64,000 nucleotides of DNA from assembly GCF_008370495.1 (NCBI RefSeq), contig NZ_VTUX01000003.1, forward strand, positions 62,001 through 126,000, written 5' to 3'. Both the position numbers and the translations under genes were made by a program. Shown piece after piece: positions 8,410 through 19,416 of the stretch. The notes below the pieces were generated by a model. It ran no database searches. It saw nothing but the letters and a program-made list of their open reading frames with translations, and was not told where the DNA came from. The first letter of the stretch is position 1. Each line of letters begins with the position of its first letter. Source of the stretch: Pseudohalioglobus sediminis. Its GTDB lineage: Bacteria; Pseudomonadota; Gammaproteobacteria; Pseudomonadales; Halieaceae.

Positions 8410-10149
8410 ATGCCATATCGTGCCCTGATTGCCCTTACCTGTATCTTCTCGTGCGCCCTCGCCCATGCTGACGCTTCACTGCGATTAGAGCAGTTGCTCG
8501 CTGAGCACTGGGCCAACGCCGAGCAGGAACGGGTTTTCTTTCGCACCGACGGTGATGCTTTCCGACCCGATGGCAAATTGCCGGAGGTGAACCAGCAGGC
8601 ACGTGAGCGGCGCCGCCAATTCAACGAGGCCATGCTGCAGAAATTGGCGGCCATCGATCTGGACGCACTGACCGGGCAGGACAGGATAAGCTACCAGCTG
8701 TTCCGCTACGAACGGGAAACCGAGCGCGCAAGCTTCGCCAGCCCGGACTACCTGTTTCCCATCACCAGCCTGTTCGGCTATCACACCTACTTTGCCAACG
8801 CGCCGGCAAACATGACCTTCGACACAGCCCAGGATTACGAGACCTTCCTGACCAGCCTTGAGGATTTCCCCCGTTATAACCGCGAGCAGATGGCGTTGCT
8901 TGATGAAGCGGTGGCAAGGGGCTACACCCACTACTGTGAGTCGATGGGCGGATATGAACAAACCATCTCCGGCCTGATCGTCGACGACGCCACCGAGAGC
9001 AGCCTCTACAAGCCCTTTCAACGTATACCCTCCAGCGTCGGCGAAGCCCAGGCCCCGCAACTGCAGGCACGTGCCCGGGAACTGATCGATAAACGCGTGA
9101 TGCCCGCCTATCGCGAGCTGTTTACCTTCTTCACCACTGAGTACATGCCGGCCTGCCGACGCCAGCCCGGCATCAGCAGTCTGCCTGGAGGCGCGGCCTA
9201 CTATGCTTACCTGCTGCGCTATTTCACCACCACAGATATGACCCCGGTGGAGATACATGAGCTTGGGCTGGCGGAGACGGCACGTATCCGCCGTGAGATG
9301 GATGCCGTCATCCGCGAGACCGGCTTTGAGGGAGAGTTCAGCCAATTCCTGGACTTCCTGCGCAGCGACCCGCGCTTTTACGCCAGCGATGCACAGGACC
9401 TGCTGGAGAAAACCGCATTTATCGCCAAGCGCATGGACGGCCTGATGCCGAGATATTTCGGCCGGTTGGCGCGCAACACCTATGAAATTCGCAGCAGCAC
9501 AGGGCGCGGCGCCTACTACGTCAGCGGCGCAGAGGACGGCTCCTCCGCCGGAATCTATTTCATCAACACCAGCAACCTGCGATACCAACCCCTGTACAAC
9601 CTGGAAGCACTGACATTGCACGAGGCCGTGCCGGGCCATCACCACCAGACGGCGCTGGCACTGGAGCTCGATCTGCCCGAATTCCGGCGCACGGTTTACC
9701 ACGCAGCCTTCTCGGAAGGCTGGGGATTGTATGCTGAAAGCCTGGGTAAGGAAGCCGGCTTCTATGCTGACCCCTACAGTGACTTCGGCCGCCTGACCTA
9801 CGAGATGTGGCGCGCCAATCGACTGGTCGTCGACACCGGAATCCATGCCTTCGGCTGGTCCAGGAAAAAAGCTATCGACTACCTGTTGCAAAACTCAGCA
9901 CTGACACAAGCCGAGGTGGCAGCCGAGGTCGACCGCTATATCACCTGGCCAGGGCAAGCCACCGCCTACAAGATCGGCGAGTTACGCATCAAGGCACTGC
10001 GTCAACATGCGCAACAGGCACTGGGCAAGGACTTCGACATTCGCGCTTTTCACGATGTGATCGTTGGTAATGGTTCGGTCGCGATCGCCATTCTCGAACA
10101 AATTGTGACCGACTGGATAGCATCGCAAACGCTGCAGCCACCACCCTAG
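8410..10149 (+). CDS. DUF885 family metallopeptidase-like protein, secreted
   Basis: 579 residues with a signal peptide (about 1-20, ending ALAHA). The C-terminal half carries the HExxPGHH signature of DUF885 proteins at 404-411 (His404, Glu405) and a second cluster SEGWGLYAE at 435-443 supplying further Glu residues. This is the layout of a gluzincin-type zinc site, as in M2/M3-like dipeptidases. The long helical N-terminal region is normal for the family. Expected location is the periplasm; substrate unknown, presumably peptides. The ATG has only a poor ribosome site. It is a single-gene unit between a divergent GST gene and a transglutaminase-like gene 220 nt downstream. Confidence 0.85.
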   Translation: MPYRALIALTCIFSCALAHADASLRLEQLLAEHWANAEQERVFFRTDGDAFRPDGKLPEVNQQARERRRQFNEAMLQKLAAIDLDALTGQDRISYQLFRYERETERASFASPDYLFPITSLFGYHTYFANAPANMTFDTAQDYETFLTSLEDFPRYNREQMALLDEAVARGYTHYCESMGGYEQTISGLIVDDATESSLYKPFQRIPSSVGEAQAPQLQARARELIDKRVMPAYRELFTFFTTEYMPACRRQPGISSLPGGAAYYAYLLRYFTTTDMTPVEIHELGLAETARIRREMDAVIRETGFEGEFSQFLDFLRSDPRFYASDAQDLLEKTAFIAKRMDGLMPRYFGRLARNTYEIRSSTGRGAYYVSGAEDGSSAGIYFINTSNLRYQPLYNLEALTLHEAVPGHHHQTALALELDLPEFRRTVYHAAFSEGWGLYAESLGKEAGFYADPYSDFGRLTYEMWRANRLVVDTGIHAFGWSRKKAIDYLLQNSALTQAEVAAEVDRYITWPGQATAYKIGELRIKALRQHAQQALGKDFDIRAFHDVIVGNGSVAIAILEQIVTDWIASQTLQPPP

Positions 10150-10369
10150 GCTTATCCGCCACCCAGCCAGGCGGCGTTTGGTGACGACGGCAGACATGTT
10201 GCCGGAGATCGACTGCGCAGCCGACGCCAGCAGAAGTCGTCCGGGTTGCGCACGGCAATGTGCGTTATGCTGTGACCGGGCAGCAGCTGTCTGCACACGG
10301 CCCTGATCTCCCGGCAATGGGGAGCAGCCAGCCCCCGAGGGCCCATACGCAGCAATTCGGAGAATCACC

Positions 10370-11167
10370 ATGTGGTTACACACATCCACGCGACTGCAGT
10401 TTCACGCCGAGGTCGCCACCCCGTTCCTGCTCATGCTGCGCCCACGCAGCGGCTGGCAGCAGTGGGTCAGCCGGGAGCAATACGTGCTATCGCCCAGCGT
10501 GCCTGCCGTCGAGTTCACCGACGCATTTGGCAACTTGTGCCAGCGCCTGGTCTCACCGGTTGGCCCGTTTTCGATTCTAGCCAGTGCCGACGTTGAGTGC
10601 GCTGAATGGGCAGATGCTGCCCCCGGGGCGCACTTTGTCGAGGTCCAGTTTCTCCCGGAAAGTGTGCTGCCTTTTCTACTGCCCTCGCGCTACTGCGAAT
10701 CTGACTTCTTCTATGACATGGCTTCCGAACTGACAGCGGGCTGCGCGCCCGGCTGGGACCAGGTTAACGCGATCATAGACTACGTTGCGCGCAGCATTCG
10801 CTATACACCCGGCAGCGGGACAACCCTGCGCAGCGCGCGTGAAGTCAACGGCAGCAGTGATGCCGTCTGTCGCGATATGACGCACCTGGCGATCGCGTTG
10901 ACCAGGGCCCTGTCGATCCCGGCGCGCATGGTCGTGGGCTACCTCGAACCACTTGCGCCAATGGATCTTCACGCCTGGTTCGAAGCCTTTGTGGGCGGGC
11001 GCTGGTACACCTTTGATCCTACCCAGCAAAGCTTGCAGGGAGGACGCGTCGCGATTGCCTACGGACGCGATGCGGCAGACGTGGCCATCTTCACCCAGTT
11101 CGGCGACCCGGTTGACCTGGTATCCATGGTGGTGGACGTCCAGCGAACCACCGCCCCACCGGCCTGA
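10370..11167 (+). CDS. transglutaminase-like domain protein
   Basis: 265 residues. An N-terminal beta domain (1-110) precedes a transglutaminase-like core. The catalytic Cys167 is in [19 protein letters not shown], His201 in DLHAWFEAF and Asp216 in YTFDPT, so the Cys-His-Asp triad is complete. The arrangement is that of bacterial transglutaminase-like proteases or amidases such as those next to alpha-E and circularly permuted ATP-grasp genes, but none of those partners is in the window. GGAG lies 8 nt before the ATG. There is no signal peptide, so it is probably cytoplasmic. Confidence 0.85.
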   Translation: MWLHTSTRLQFHAEVATPFLLMLRPRSGWQQWVSREQYVLSPSVPAVEFTDAFGNLCQRLVSPVGPFSILASADVECAEWADAAPGAHFVEVQFLPESVLPFLLPSRYCESDFFYDMASELTAGCAPGWDQVNAIIDYVARSIRYTPGSGTTLRSAREVNGSSDAVCRDMTHLAIALTRALSIPARMVVGYLEPLAPMDLHAWFEAFVGGRWYTFDPTQQSLQGGRVAIAYGRDAADVAIFTQFGDPVDLVSMVVDVQRTTAPPA

Positions 11168-11311
11168 GCTGAACAGCGCCCAACTGGGTCGGCAGTATTC
11201 CGGCTGCGAGACTGCGGCTGGCGCCGAGCCCGACGAAAAGCTCCGGGGCCGGGCTCTCGCGACAACGACTGCGGCAAAACCCGACGCTCAAAAACTGCTA
11301 GTATCCACAGC

Positions 11312-11500
11312 ATGCCAGACAACACGAAAAAGCCGGTCGAGCAGAGCGCGTGGCTGAAGCTTATGCTCGAAGGGCAACTCACGCGCGACCGGGTACTGAA
11401 AACCAGGACAGAGATCGCCGCAGACAGACAGCGCGCTGAGCAACTTGAGGCCAGGCGCCAGGCCCTGCTGCAGCGCGGAAAAGATGCCGATCAACCATAG
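11312..11500 (+). CDS. small hypothetical protein, helical
   Basis: 62 residues, MPDNTKKPVEQSAW..., rich in Arg, Gln, Leu and Lys, and predicted all-helical. No ribosome site of normal strength is present, and no family is recognised. The SAWLKLMLEGQLTRDRVLKTR stretch has the look of a real helix pair rather than random translation. Treat as a possible gene only. Confidence 0.35.
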   Translation: MPDNTKKPVEQSAWLKLMLEGQLTRDRVLKTRTEIAADRQRAEQLEARRQALLQRGKDADQP

Positions 11501-11657
11501 CGGCCCTCTCGTTAGGGTGTTGTCCAGCTGCGGCCAGGGCAGACGCGTTCTACGGCCGGGCTTGCGTAACAAGCGTCGCACTGCCCTGATAGCCTCTGCC
11601 GGAGCATGCCGGCGCAGAATGACGCCAGCCCGGTTGTGATGGTAAATCTACAGGCGT

Positions 11658-11689
11658 AAAAAAAGGGTCACAGCCTTATGCTGTAACCC
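11658..11689 (-). terminator. terminator of tRNA-Pro
   Basis: On the minus strand, a 10-bp stem (11689-11680 with 11674-11665, one G-T pair) is followed by seven T residues, 13 nt after the CCA end of the tRNA. Confidence 0.9.
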
Positions 11690-11701
11690 TTCTTGTCTTG
11701 T

Positions 11702-11778
11702 TGGTCGGGACGGCAGGATTTGAACCTACGACCACCACACCCCCAGTGTGGTGCGCTACCAGACTGCGCTACGCCCCG
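11702..11778 (-). tRNA. tRNA-Pro (GGG)
   Basis: 77 nt including an encoded CCA (11704-11702). The cloverleaf can be drawn: acceptor CGGGGCG pairs near the 3' end, D-arm AGCGCAGTCTGGTAGCGC, anticodon stem CCACA/TGTGG with loop CTGGGGG (anticodon GGG), and T-arm with GGTTCAAATCC. It lies downstream of the merR gene on the same strand, as in pseudomonads. Confidence 0.95.
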
Positions 11779-11804
11779 AGTATCGCGTTGCTTGCGAGGC
11801 CGGC

Positions 11805-11832
11805 ATTATACTGAAATCCTACCTGCAGACAA
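11805..11832 (-). promoter_or_regulatory. sigma-70 promoter of tRNA-Pro
   Basis: On the minus strand, TTGTCT (11832-11827), a 16-nt spacer and a perfect TATAAT (11810-11805), 26 nt before the tRNA 5' end. It sits directly behind the stop codon of merR. Confidence 0.75.
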
Positions 11833-11835
11833 ATA

Positions 11836-12201
11836 CTATTTCTGCGCGGGCGCCAGCGTTTCCAGCAGTTCTTCCAGCTCTTCGATGGTCTCTTTGATCA
11901 CCGCCTTGATGTCGACACCTGCAGGTGCGTCACCCTCATCGGTCATGCGCTGGCGGGCACCGCCGATGGTGTACCCCTGGTCGTACAGCAGGCTGCGTAT
12001 CTGGCGAATTGTCAGCACATCGTCGCGTTGATAGTAACGGCGATTGCCACGACGCTTCACCGGTTTGAGTTGGGGAAACTCCTGCTCCCAGTAGCGCAGC
12101 ACGTGCGGCTTGACCGCACAAAGTTCGCTGACCTCACCTATGGTGAAGTAGCGCTTTCCCGGAATGGCGGGGAGTTCATTGTTGTTGCTCGGTTCCAGCA
12201 T
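11836..12201 (-). CDS. MerR family transcriptional regulator
   Basis: 121 residues. The winged helix starts at [25 protein letters not shown], followed by the wing [19 protein letters not shown], then an antiparallel coiled-coil helix (about 95-118, [12 protein letters not shown]). There is no C-terminal effector domain and no cysteine cluster, so a metal sensor is unlikely. The start overlaps the end of ihfA by 26 nt, so translation is probably coupled. Genes of this type directly after ihfA are conserved in many gammaproteobacteria; the target is unknown. Confidence 0.9.
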   Translation of the reverse strand: MLEPSNNNELPAIPGKRYFTIGEVSELCAVKPHVLRYWEQEFPQLKPVKRRGNRRYYQRDDVLTIRQIRSLLYDQGYTIGGARQRMTDEGDAPAGVDIKAVIKETIEELEELLETLAPAQK

Positions 12202-12484
12202 ATTCTTCTACTCGGGCTTTCAGCTTCTGGCCAGGACGGAACGTCACCACACGGCGGGCGGAAATAGGGATTTCTTCACCCGTCTTCGGGTTACGACCTG
12301 GGCGCTGGCTTTTGTCACGCAGGTCGAAATTGCCGAAGCCGGAAAGCTTCACCTGTTCGTTATTCTCGAGACAGGAGCGTATCTCTTCAAAGAAGAGCTC
12401 GACAATCTCCTTGGCCTCGCGTTTGTTGAGCCCAAGCTCTTCAAACAGGCGCTCAGCCATTTCAGATTTTGTCAGCGCCGCCAT
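12176..12484 (-). CDS. ihfA: integration host factor subunit alpha
   Basis: 102 residues, the normal length. HU/IHF fold: [20 protein letters not shown] at the N-terminus, the [10 protein letters not shown] turn, and the DNA-intercalating arm with [11 protein letters not shown] ... RRVVTFRPG. Partner is IHF-beta (44403-44699). Located 9 nt after pheT, with GAGGGGAC as ribosome site; pheS-pheT-ihfA is the classical order. IHF-alpha bends DNA in the nucleoid and is needed for sigma-54 promoters and site-specific recombination. Confidence 0.98.
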   Translation of the reverse strand: MAALTKSEMAERLFEELGLNKREAKEIVELFFEEIRSCLENNEQVKLSGFGNFDLRDKSQRPGRNPKTGEEIPISARRVVTFRPGQKLKARVEEYAGTEQQQ

Positions 12485-12493
12485 GTCCCCTCA

Positions 12494-14869
12494 CTAGCCC
12501 CGAAGCTCGGCTTTGTAATTTTTATCCAGCGAATCAACCACTTGTTTGACCGCTTCGTTCACATCTTCGTCGCTTAGAGTGCGCGAAGAATCCCGGAATG
12601 TCAAACCAAGAGCGAGACTTTTTCTTTTAGGATCAATACCTTTGCCCTCATAGACATCAAATAAGGTTAAGTCCGTGAGGTAAGTCCCTGCCGAAGCTCG
12701 AACATTTCTCAAGAGTGCCTCTGCAGGCACCTCTTTGTCCACGATAATCGCCAGGTCGCGGCGAACTTCGGGGAATTTCGACAATTCGGCAAAGACTGGC
12801 AGCTCCGCTTCAAGCAGTGTCGACAGGGTGATTTCGGCCACATAGAGTGGCGCCTGCACGCCCAACTCACTGCAGATCGAGGGGTGCAGGGCGCCCACAT
12901 AACCGACAGTTTCCTCATCGCGGGTTATGAATGCCGTCTGACCGGGATGCAGTGCATCACGGCGAGCTGCATGAAAGCTGAAATCGTCACTGGCACGTGT
13001 CAGCGCCACCAGACTCTCCAGATCCCCTTTCAGGTCGAAGAAGTCCGCCGCACTGGCGTCCACGTTCCAGCCCTCGGCAAAACGGCTGCCGGTAATCACC
13101 ATGGCCAGTGTCGGCACCTGTTTGAGACAGTCCTCCCCCGGCAGGAATCGCAGGCCAGTCTCGAACAGGCGCACCCGGGGCTGCTGCCGCTTGGTATTGC
13201 GCAGCACTGCCGAGACCAGTCCCGGTACCAGACTGGTGCGCATAACAGCCATGTCGGCGGAGATAGGATTACTCAGCGCCACCGGTTCCAGCCCGGGGTC
13301 GAACAGTTTCTGCAACTTGGGGTCGACAAAGCTGTAGGTAATCGCCTCGCGATAGCCACGCGCCGCCAGATGGCGCCGCAGTGCCGACACCGACTGATGC
13401 TTTTCCGGCCTCGCGGGCATGACCAGGTCACCGCTCAGGCGCGTCGCCGGCAGCCGGTTGTAACCGTAAACGCGCGCCAGTTCCTCCAGTAAATCGGCTT
13501 CAATGGCGATATCGAAGCGCCAACTAGGCACCGTACACAGCCAGCCCTCGCCGGTAGCAGTAACACCCAGGCCCAGCCCACTGAGGATCCGTTCCACTTC
13601 CTCGCCATCGAGCTCGAAGCCGAGCAGCTTGGGTATGCGCGCGGCGCGCAGCGTCACGTCAGGCCGCGCTGGCAGATGGGCTGACGATACGGTCTCCTGC
13701 AGCGGCCCCGCTGCGCCGCCCACGATCTCCAGCAACAGGCCGGTGGCGCGCTCCATGGCACGCTGCTGCAGCGTGAAATCCACGCCGCGTTCAAAGCGGT
13801 GCGAGGCATCGGTGTGCAGCCCGTAAGCCCGGGCCTTGCCTGCCATCGGCGTGGGCGCAAAGAACGCCACTTCCAGAAACAGGTCTGTCGTGGCTGCGCT
13901 GACGGAGGTGCCCTGCCCGCCCATCACACCGGCCATGGCCACCGCTTTCTCGTGGTCCGCGATCACCAGGGTCTCACTATCGAGTTCAACCGTCTGCCCG
14001 TCCAGCAGTTCCAGCTTCTCGCCCCGCTCCGCCGTGCGCACGCGAATGCCACCGCGCAGTTTGGCCAGGTCGAAGGCGTGCATGGGCTGGCCCAGTTCCA
14101 TCATCACGTAGTTGGTGACATCCACCACGGCATCAATCGAACGCAGGCCGACGCGACGCAGTTTTTCCCGCAGCCAGAGCGGGCTTGGACGCGTGATATC
14201 CACTCCGCGAATCACCCGGCCCACGAAGCGCGGGCAGCGCTCGGGAGCGAGCAGTTCTACCGGCAGGCTATCGTCAACGCTGGCAGGCACCGGCTCAATC
14301 ACCGGCTCACAGACACTGAGATTATTCAGCAGTCCGACCTCGCGCGCGATACCGGCCACGCCAAGGCAATCCGCCCGGTTCGGTGTCAGGCCAATCTCTA
14401 TCGCCTTGTCTTCCAGCCCCAGGTAGTCGCGCAGGTCACGACCCACCGGCGCGTCGTCGGGGAGTTCCATCAGGCCCTCGTTGGCATCTGACAAGCCGAG
14501 TTCCTGTTCGGCGCACAACATGCCAAAGGACTCGACACCGCGAAGCTTTGCCTTCTTGATCTTGAAGTCTCCCGGCAACACGCCGCCGACGATGGCCAGG
14601 GGCGCTTTCAAGCCGGCACGCGCGTTGGGCGCGCCGCATACGATCTGCACGCTGCCATCACCGGTACTGACCTCGCACACGCGCAACTTGTCGGCATCGG
14701 GGTGCTGTTCCGCCGAGATGATCTGCGCCACGATCACGCCGCTGAAGTCTCCTGCGACCGGTTCCACGGCGTCCACTTCAAGCCCGGCCATGGTGATCTG
14801 GTGGGCCAGTTCTTCGGTAGACATCTTCGGGCTGACCCACTCGCGCAGCCACTGCTCACTGATAATCAC
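12494..14869 (-). CDS. pheT: phenylalanine--tRNA ligase beta subunit
   Basis: 791 residues, as in E. coli (795). The N-terminal EMAP/tRNA-binding domain (about 40-150), B3/B4 editing domain, B5 domain and C-terminal FDX-anticodon-binding domain (ending DKNYKAELRG) are all visible. The start codon is GTG at 14869, with GGAGAG about 7 nt upstream. The enzyme is a cytoplasmic heterotetramer with PheS charging tRNA-Phe. It lies 33 nt after pheS and 9 nt before ihfA. Confidence 0.98.
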   Translation of the reverse strand: MIISEQWLREWVSPKMSTEELAHQITMAGLEVDAVEPVAGDFSGVIVAQIISAEQHPDADKLRVCEVSTGDGSVQIVCGAPNARAGLKAPLAIVGGVLPGDFKIKKAKLRGVESFGMLCAEQELGLSDANEGLMELPDDAPVGRDLRDYLGLEDKAIEIGLTPNRADCLGVAGIAREVGLLNNLSVCEPVIEPVPASVDDSLPVELLAPERCPRFVGRVIRGVDITRPSPLWLREKLRRVGLRSIDAVVDVTNYVMMELGQPMHAFDLAKLRGGIRVRTAERGEKLELLDGQTVELDSETLVIADHEKAVAMAGVMGGQGTSVSAATTDLFLEVAFFAPTPMAGKARAYGLHTDASHRFERGVDFTLQQRAMERATGLLLEIVGGAAGPLQETVSSAHLPARPDVTLRAARIPKLLGFELDGEEVERILSGLGLGVTATGEGWLCTVPSWRFDIAIEADLLEELARVYGYNRLPATRLSGDLVMPARPEKHQSVSALRRHLAARGYREAITYSFVDPKLQKLFDPGLEPVALSNPISADMAVMRTSLVPGLVSAVLRNTKRQQPRVRLFETGLRFLPGEDCLKQVPTLAMVITGSRFAEGWNVDASAADFFDLKGDLESLVALTRASDDFSFHAARRDALHPGQTAFITRDEETVGYVGALHPSICSELGVQAPLYVAEITLSTLLEAELPVFAELSKFPEVRRDLAIIVDKEVPAEALLRNVRASAGTYLTDLTLFDVYEGKGIDPKRKSLALGLTFRDSSRTLSDEDVNEAVKQVVDSLDKNYKAELRG

Positions 14870-14902
14870 TGTCTATTCTCTCCAATACTATAAGGGTGGC
14901 GA

Positions 14903-15943
<1,041 letters not shown>

Positions 15944-15950
15944 TTACTGC

Positions 15951-16024
15951 TGTGAGAGCGGCTGCAGCCGCGCTAGGTTCCAGCATGATGCTCAAGGCCT
16001 ATCGCGGCTGTAGCCGCTCCTACG
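15951..16024. repeat. pair of inverted REP-like palindromes
   Basis: Two 27-nt arms (15951-15977 and 15998-16024) in opposite orientation, each with a GC-rich self-complementary core (GCGGCTGCAGCCGC; GCGGCTACAGCCGC on the other strand) and a flanking TAGG. This is the organisation of Pseudomonas-type REP doublets, which are mobilised by RAYT transposases; no RAYT gene is in the window. They sit between rplT and pheS. Confidence 0.7.
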
Positions 16025-16028
16025 AAAT

Positions 16029-16062
16029 AAAAAAAGGGAAAGAGCAGTGCCCTTTCCCTTTT
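16029..16062 (-). terminator. terminator between rplT and pheS
   Basis: On the minus strand, an 11-bp stem (16062-16052 with 16042-16032), a 9-nt loop and a run of T residues. It should separate infC-rpmI-rplT from pheST. No Phe-rich leader peptide precedes it, so PheM-like attenuation is not supported. Confidence 0.85.
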
Positions 16063-16117
16063 GGTTTTACAGTGTAGCCAGCGAGCCTGCGGCAGCTATC
16101 GCCGCAGCGGGGTGGGC

Positions 16118-16474
16118 TTAGGCCAGCGAGGCCTTCGCTTGCTCCACAATCGCTGCAAAAGCCGGCTTGTCATGCACCGCCAGGTCCGCCAGTACACGGC
16201 GATCCAGGGCAATATCGGCTTTCTTCAGGCCGTTGATAAGACGGCTATAGCTTAGGCCATTGGCTCGGGACTGAGCGTTGATGCGTGTGATCCACAGCGC
16301 GCGGAACTGACGCTTGCGCTGACGGCGGTCACGGTAGGCATACTGCCCGGCCTTGGTTACGGCCTGCTTGGCAACCCGAAATATCCGGCTGCGGGCTCCG
16401 TAGTAACCCTTGGCCTGCTTCAGAATTTTCTTGTGACGGCGGTGAGCCACCACACCACGTTTTACGCGAGGCAT
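16118..16474 (-). CDS. rplT: 50S ribosomal protein L20
   Basis: 118 residues, normal length. It begins [20 protein letters not shown] and has the basic extended N-terminus and the globular C-terminal helices typical of L20, which binds 23S rRNA early in 50S assembly. It lies 37 nt after rpmI. In E. coli, L20 represses rpmI-rplT translation by binding the leader; whether that happens here is not visible. Confidence 0.99.
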   Translation of the reverse strand: MPRVKRGVVAHRRHKKILKQAKGYYGARSRIFRVAKQAVTKAGQYAYRDRRQRKRQFRALWITRINAQSRANGLSYSRLINGLKKADIALDRRVLADLAVHDKPAFAAIVEQAKASLA

Positions 16475-16511
16475 GAGTCTTCTCCTTTACCTGGTAGTTA
16501 ATGTCCGGCCG

Positions 16512-16706
16512 TTACTTGGCACGCAGCATGCGATCGATCAGAACCTCATCATTCTTGTGAATCATGGAGGTTCCGCGCAGCTGGCGCTTCCGCTTGGTCG
16601 TCATCTTGGTCAGGATGTGACTCTTGTGCGCGCTTTTACGCTTGTAGCCACCGGCGGTCTTCTTGAACCGCTTGGCAGCACCACTGTGAACTTTCGCTTT
16701 AGGCAT
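16512..16706 (-). CDS. rpmI: 50S ribosomal protein L35
   Basis: 64 residues, [20 protein letters not shown], the usual L35 start, followed by Lys/Arg-rich segments. It lies between infC and rplT in the standard order. Structural protein of the large subunit. Confidence 0.99.
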   Translation of the reverse strand: MPKAKVHSGAAKRFKKTAGGYKRKSAHKSHILTKMTTKRKRQLRGTSMIHKNDEVLIDRMLRAK

Positions 16707-16764
16707 AATAAATTACTCCGCATTCGCAATTAAAAAATAGAGAAACCAGGGCGTCACAAAGCCG

Positions 16765-17298
16765 CTAGCTCTTCTTCTTGGGGGCAATAACCATTGTGAG
16801 CTGTCGGCCTTCCATTTTCGGGAATTGCTCAACAGCACCCAACTCGGCCAGGTCAGCTTCCACTCGTTTGAGCAGTTCCATGCCAATTTCCTGGTGAGCC
16901 ATTTCACGACCGCGAAAACGCAGCGTGACCTTGGCCTTATCGCCATTTTCAAGGAAACGTACCAGGTTGCGTAGTTTTACCCGGTAATCCCCTTCCTCCG
17001 TCCCTGGACGAAACTTCATTTCTTTGACTTGAGTCCGCTTCTGCTTCTTCTTCTGGGCAGCTTTCTGCTTCTTCGCTTCAAAGATGTGTTTCCCGTAGTC
17101 CATGATCTTGCAGACTGCGGGATCCGAATCAGCTATCAATACGAGATCCATGCTGGCGGCTTCCGCCGCCGCCTTGGCTTCACTCAGGGGTACAATACCT
17201 ACCTGCTCACCGTTGGCACCAACAAGGCGAACCGGGTCCGCCGTAATCTGGTCGTTCGTCAGCGCCTTTTTTGCGGCACCTTTACTGTCTCTCTTAAT
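16765..17298 (-). CDS. infC: translation initiation factor IF-3, AUU start codon
   Basis: 177 residues. The start is an ATT codon at 17298-17296 (reading [16 protein letters not shown]...), with GGAG 6 nt upstream and no in-frame ATG until Met50; the ATG at 17151 would remove the whole N-terminal domain. The rare AUU start is the known feature that lets IF3 repress its own synthesis. The N-domain (1-75), lysine-rich linker ([15 protein letters not shown]) and C-domain are complete. It starts 12 nt after the thrS stop codon, in the order thrS-infC-rpmI-rplT. Confidence 0.97.
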   Translation of the reverse strand: MKRDSKGAAKKALTNDQITADPVRLVGANGEQVGIVPLSEAKAAAEAASMDLVLIADSDPAVCKIMDYGKHIFEAKKQKAAQKKKQKRTQVKEMKFRPGTEEGDYRVKLRNLVRFLENGDKAKVTLRFRGREMAHQEIGMELLKRVEADLAELGAVEQFPKMEGRQLTMVIAPKKKS

Positions 17299-17310
17299 GC
17301 TGATTCTCCA

Positions 17311-19233
17311 TTAATCCAATGCAACGCGACCGCGGCGCGCTACGTCCTGTGCGAGGTGCGCTTCAAACGCGCCGAGATCCATGGATCCCAGGTCCTCGCC
17401 GCGACGTGCACGCACGGCCACTGTCTGTGATTCGACTTCTTTGTCCCCCACCACAAGGAGGTATGGGACCTTCTGAATCGTGTGCTCGCGGATTTTAAAG
17501 CCGATCTTTTCGTTTCTCAAGTCCGAAACGACCCGAAAGCCCTTGTTTTTTAAGGAATCTTCCACAGATTTGGCGTATTCGGACTGTTTGTCGGTGATAT
17601 TGAGCACTACCGCCTGCGTCGGCGACAACCAGGTGGGGAATACTCCCTCGTAATGTTCGATCAAAATACCGATGAAACGCTCGAAAGATCCGAGGATCGC
17701 CCGGTGCAACATCACCGGCACCTGGCGTGAACCATCTTCGGCGACATACTGCGCATCCAGGCGACCGGGCATGGAAAAATCGACCTGTATGGTGCCCAGT
17801 TGCCATACCCGCCCGATGCAATCCTTGAGTGAAAACTCGATCTTGGGGCCATAAAACGCACCCTCACCCGGCAACTCTTCCCAGGGCAGATCCTGGGCAT
17901 CGAGCGCATCTGCGAGGGCCTTTTCCGCCCGATCCCAGTCAGCATCCGAGCCCACCCGCTGCTCCGGGCGGGTAGAGAGACGGTAAATCACGTCGGAGAA
18001 ACCGAAGTCGGCATAGACCTCGTGCAGGAAGTCGATAAACGCCGACACCTCGGGCTGAATCTGCTCTTCTGTACAGAATATGTGCGCATCATCCTGCACG
18101 AAGCCCCTTACCCGCATGATGCCGTGCAGCGATCCAGAGGGCTCGTTGCGATGGCAGGAACCGAACTCTGCCAGCCGCAGCGGCAGGTCACGGTAGGATT
18201 TAAGGCCCTGGTTGAACACCTGCACATGGCAGGGGCAGTTCATTGGCTTCACCGCAAACTCGCGCTCTTCGGCCTTGAGCATGAACATGTCGTCGCCGAA
18301 TTTGTCCGCGTGCCCGGACTTCTCCCACAGGGACAGGTCCACCAGCTGGGGTGTCCTGATCTCCTGATAGCCCTGCGCAACCTGCTGCGCGCGCATGTAC
18401 TGCTCGATGGTCTGGTAGATGGTCCAGCCCGCCGGGTGCCAGAACACCATACCCGGCGCTTCCTCCTGGGTATGGAACAGGTCCAGTTTCTTGCCGATCT
18501 TGCGGTGATCCCTTTTTTCCGCCTCCTCGAGGCGGTTGAGGTACTGCTTGAGCTGCTTCTTGTTGGCCCAGGCCGTACCGTAGACGCGCTGCAACATTTC
18601 ATTGCTGGAGTCGCCGCGCCAGTAAGCGCCTGCCACCTTGGTCAGCTTGAAGGCGCCAAGCTTGCCCGTGCTGGGTACGTGAGGCCCGCGGCACAGGTCG
18701 CCCCAGTCACCTTGCTTGTAGAGGGAAATTTCCTCCCCCTCAGGCAGCTCTTCAATGATCTTTACCTTGTAGTCTTCACCGATGCCCTGGAACAGCTCTA
18801 TCGCACGCTCGCGTGAGGTAACGATGCGTTGAACCGGGATATCCTCGGCCACCAGTTCCTGCATGCGCGCCTCGATCTTTTCCAGGTCTTCCGGCGTGAA
18901 ATGATGCTCGGTGGCGAAGTCATAGTAGAAACCGTCTTCGATGACGGGACCGATAGTGACCTGCACACCCGGGAATATATCCTGGGTAGCCATGGCCAAC
19001 AGGTGCGCGGTGGAGTGACGAATAATTTCCAGGCCCGCCTCGTCACGGTCGGTAATGATCGCGATCTCGGCATCGTCTTCTATCAAGAATGAGGTATCGC
19101 GCTCGCGACCATCGACCACGCCCGCAAGGGCAGCCTTGGCCAGGCCGGGGCCGATATCGGCGGCTACATCGTGTACAGAAACAGGTTGTTCAAAAGTGCG
19201 CTGGGAGCCGTCAGGCAGCGTAACGACAGGCAT
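17311..19233 (-). CDS. thrS: threonine--tRNA ligase
   Basis: 640 residues, as in E. coli (642). TGS domain (1-62), editing domain with the [10 protein letters not shown] motif (zinc-like His/Cys site, about 73-190), class II catalytic core with [10 protein letters not shown] and [13 protein letters not shown], and a C-terminal anticodon-binding domain. GGAAAG lies before the ATG. First gene of the thrS-infC-rpmI-rplT run. The 183-bp region upstream shows no obvious tRNA-like operator of the E. coli kind. Confidence 0.99.
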   Translation of the reverse strand: MPVVTLPDGSQRTFEQPVSVHDVAADIGPGLAKAALAGVVDGRERDTSFLIEDDAEIAIITDRDEAGLEIIRHSTAHLLAMATQDIFPGVQVTIGPVIEDGFYYDFATEHHFTPEDLEKIEARMQELVAEDIPVQRIVTSRERAIELFQGIGEDYKVKIIEELPEGEEISLYKQGDWGDLCRGPHVPSTGKLGAFKLTKVAGAYWRGDSSNEMLQRVYGTAWANKKQLKQYLNRLEEAEKRDHRKIGKKLDLFHTQEEAPGMVFWHPAGWTIYQTIEQYMRAQQVAQGYQEIRTPQLVDLSLWEKSGHADKFGDDMFMLKAEEREFAVKPMNCPCHVQVFNQGLKSYRDLPLRLAEFGSCHRNEPSGSLHGIMRVRGFVQDDAHIFCTEEQIQPEVSAFIDFLHEVYADFGFSDVIYRLSTRPEQRVGSDADWDRAEKALADALDAQDLPWEELPGEGAFYGPKIEFSLKDCIGRVWQLGTIQVDFSMPGRLDAQYVAEDGSRQVPVMLHRAILGSFERFIGILIEHYEGVFPTWLSPTQAVVLNITDKQSEYAKSVEDSLKNKGFRVVSDLRNEKIGFKIREHTIQKVPYLLVVGDKEVESQTVAVRARRGEDLGSMDLGAFEAHLAQDVARRGRVALD

Positions 19234-19416
19234 GAGCTTTCCTTGTGTCAGTGGTGACCCCTACTAAAGGCCACGTGAGTCAGCTTCAATCCGGGATATA
19301 TGGCTGAATTACCGGTTCGGTGAACCGCGGTTAAAATTGGAGGCGCATTCTAGCACAGGTTTGCCGGCGAATCGCAGCTATCCGCCGTTGTGAAAATTGC
19401 CGGCCGTGGGGCGCAG

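Noticed and set aside
8485-9891. 468-codon minus-strand frame
   Set aside because: Antisense of the DUF885 gene, with no ribosome site and no recognisable product; long antisense frames are common in GC-rich genes.
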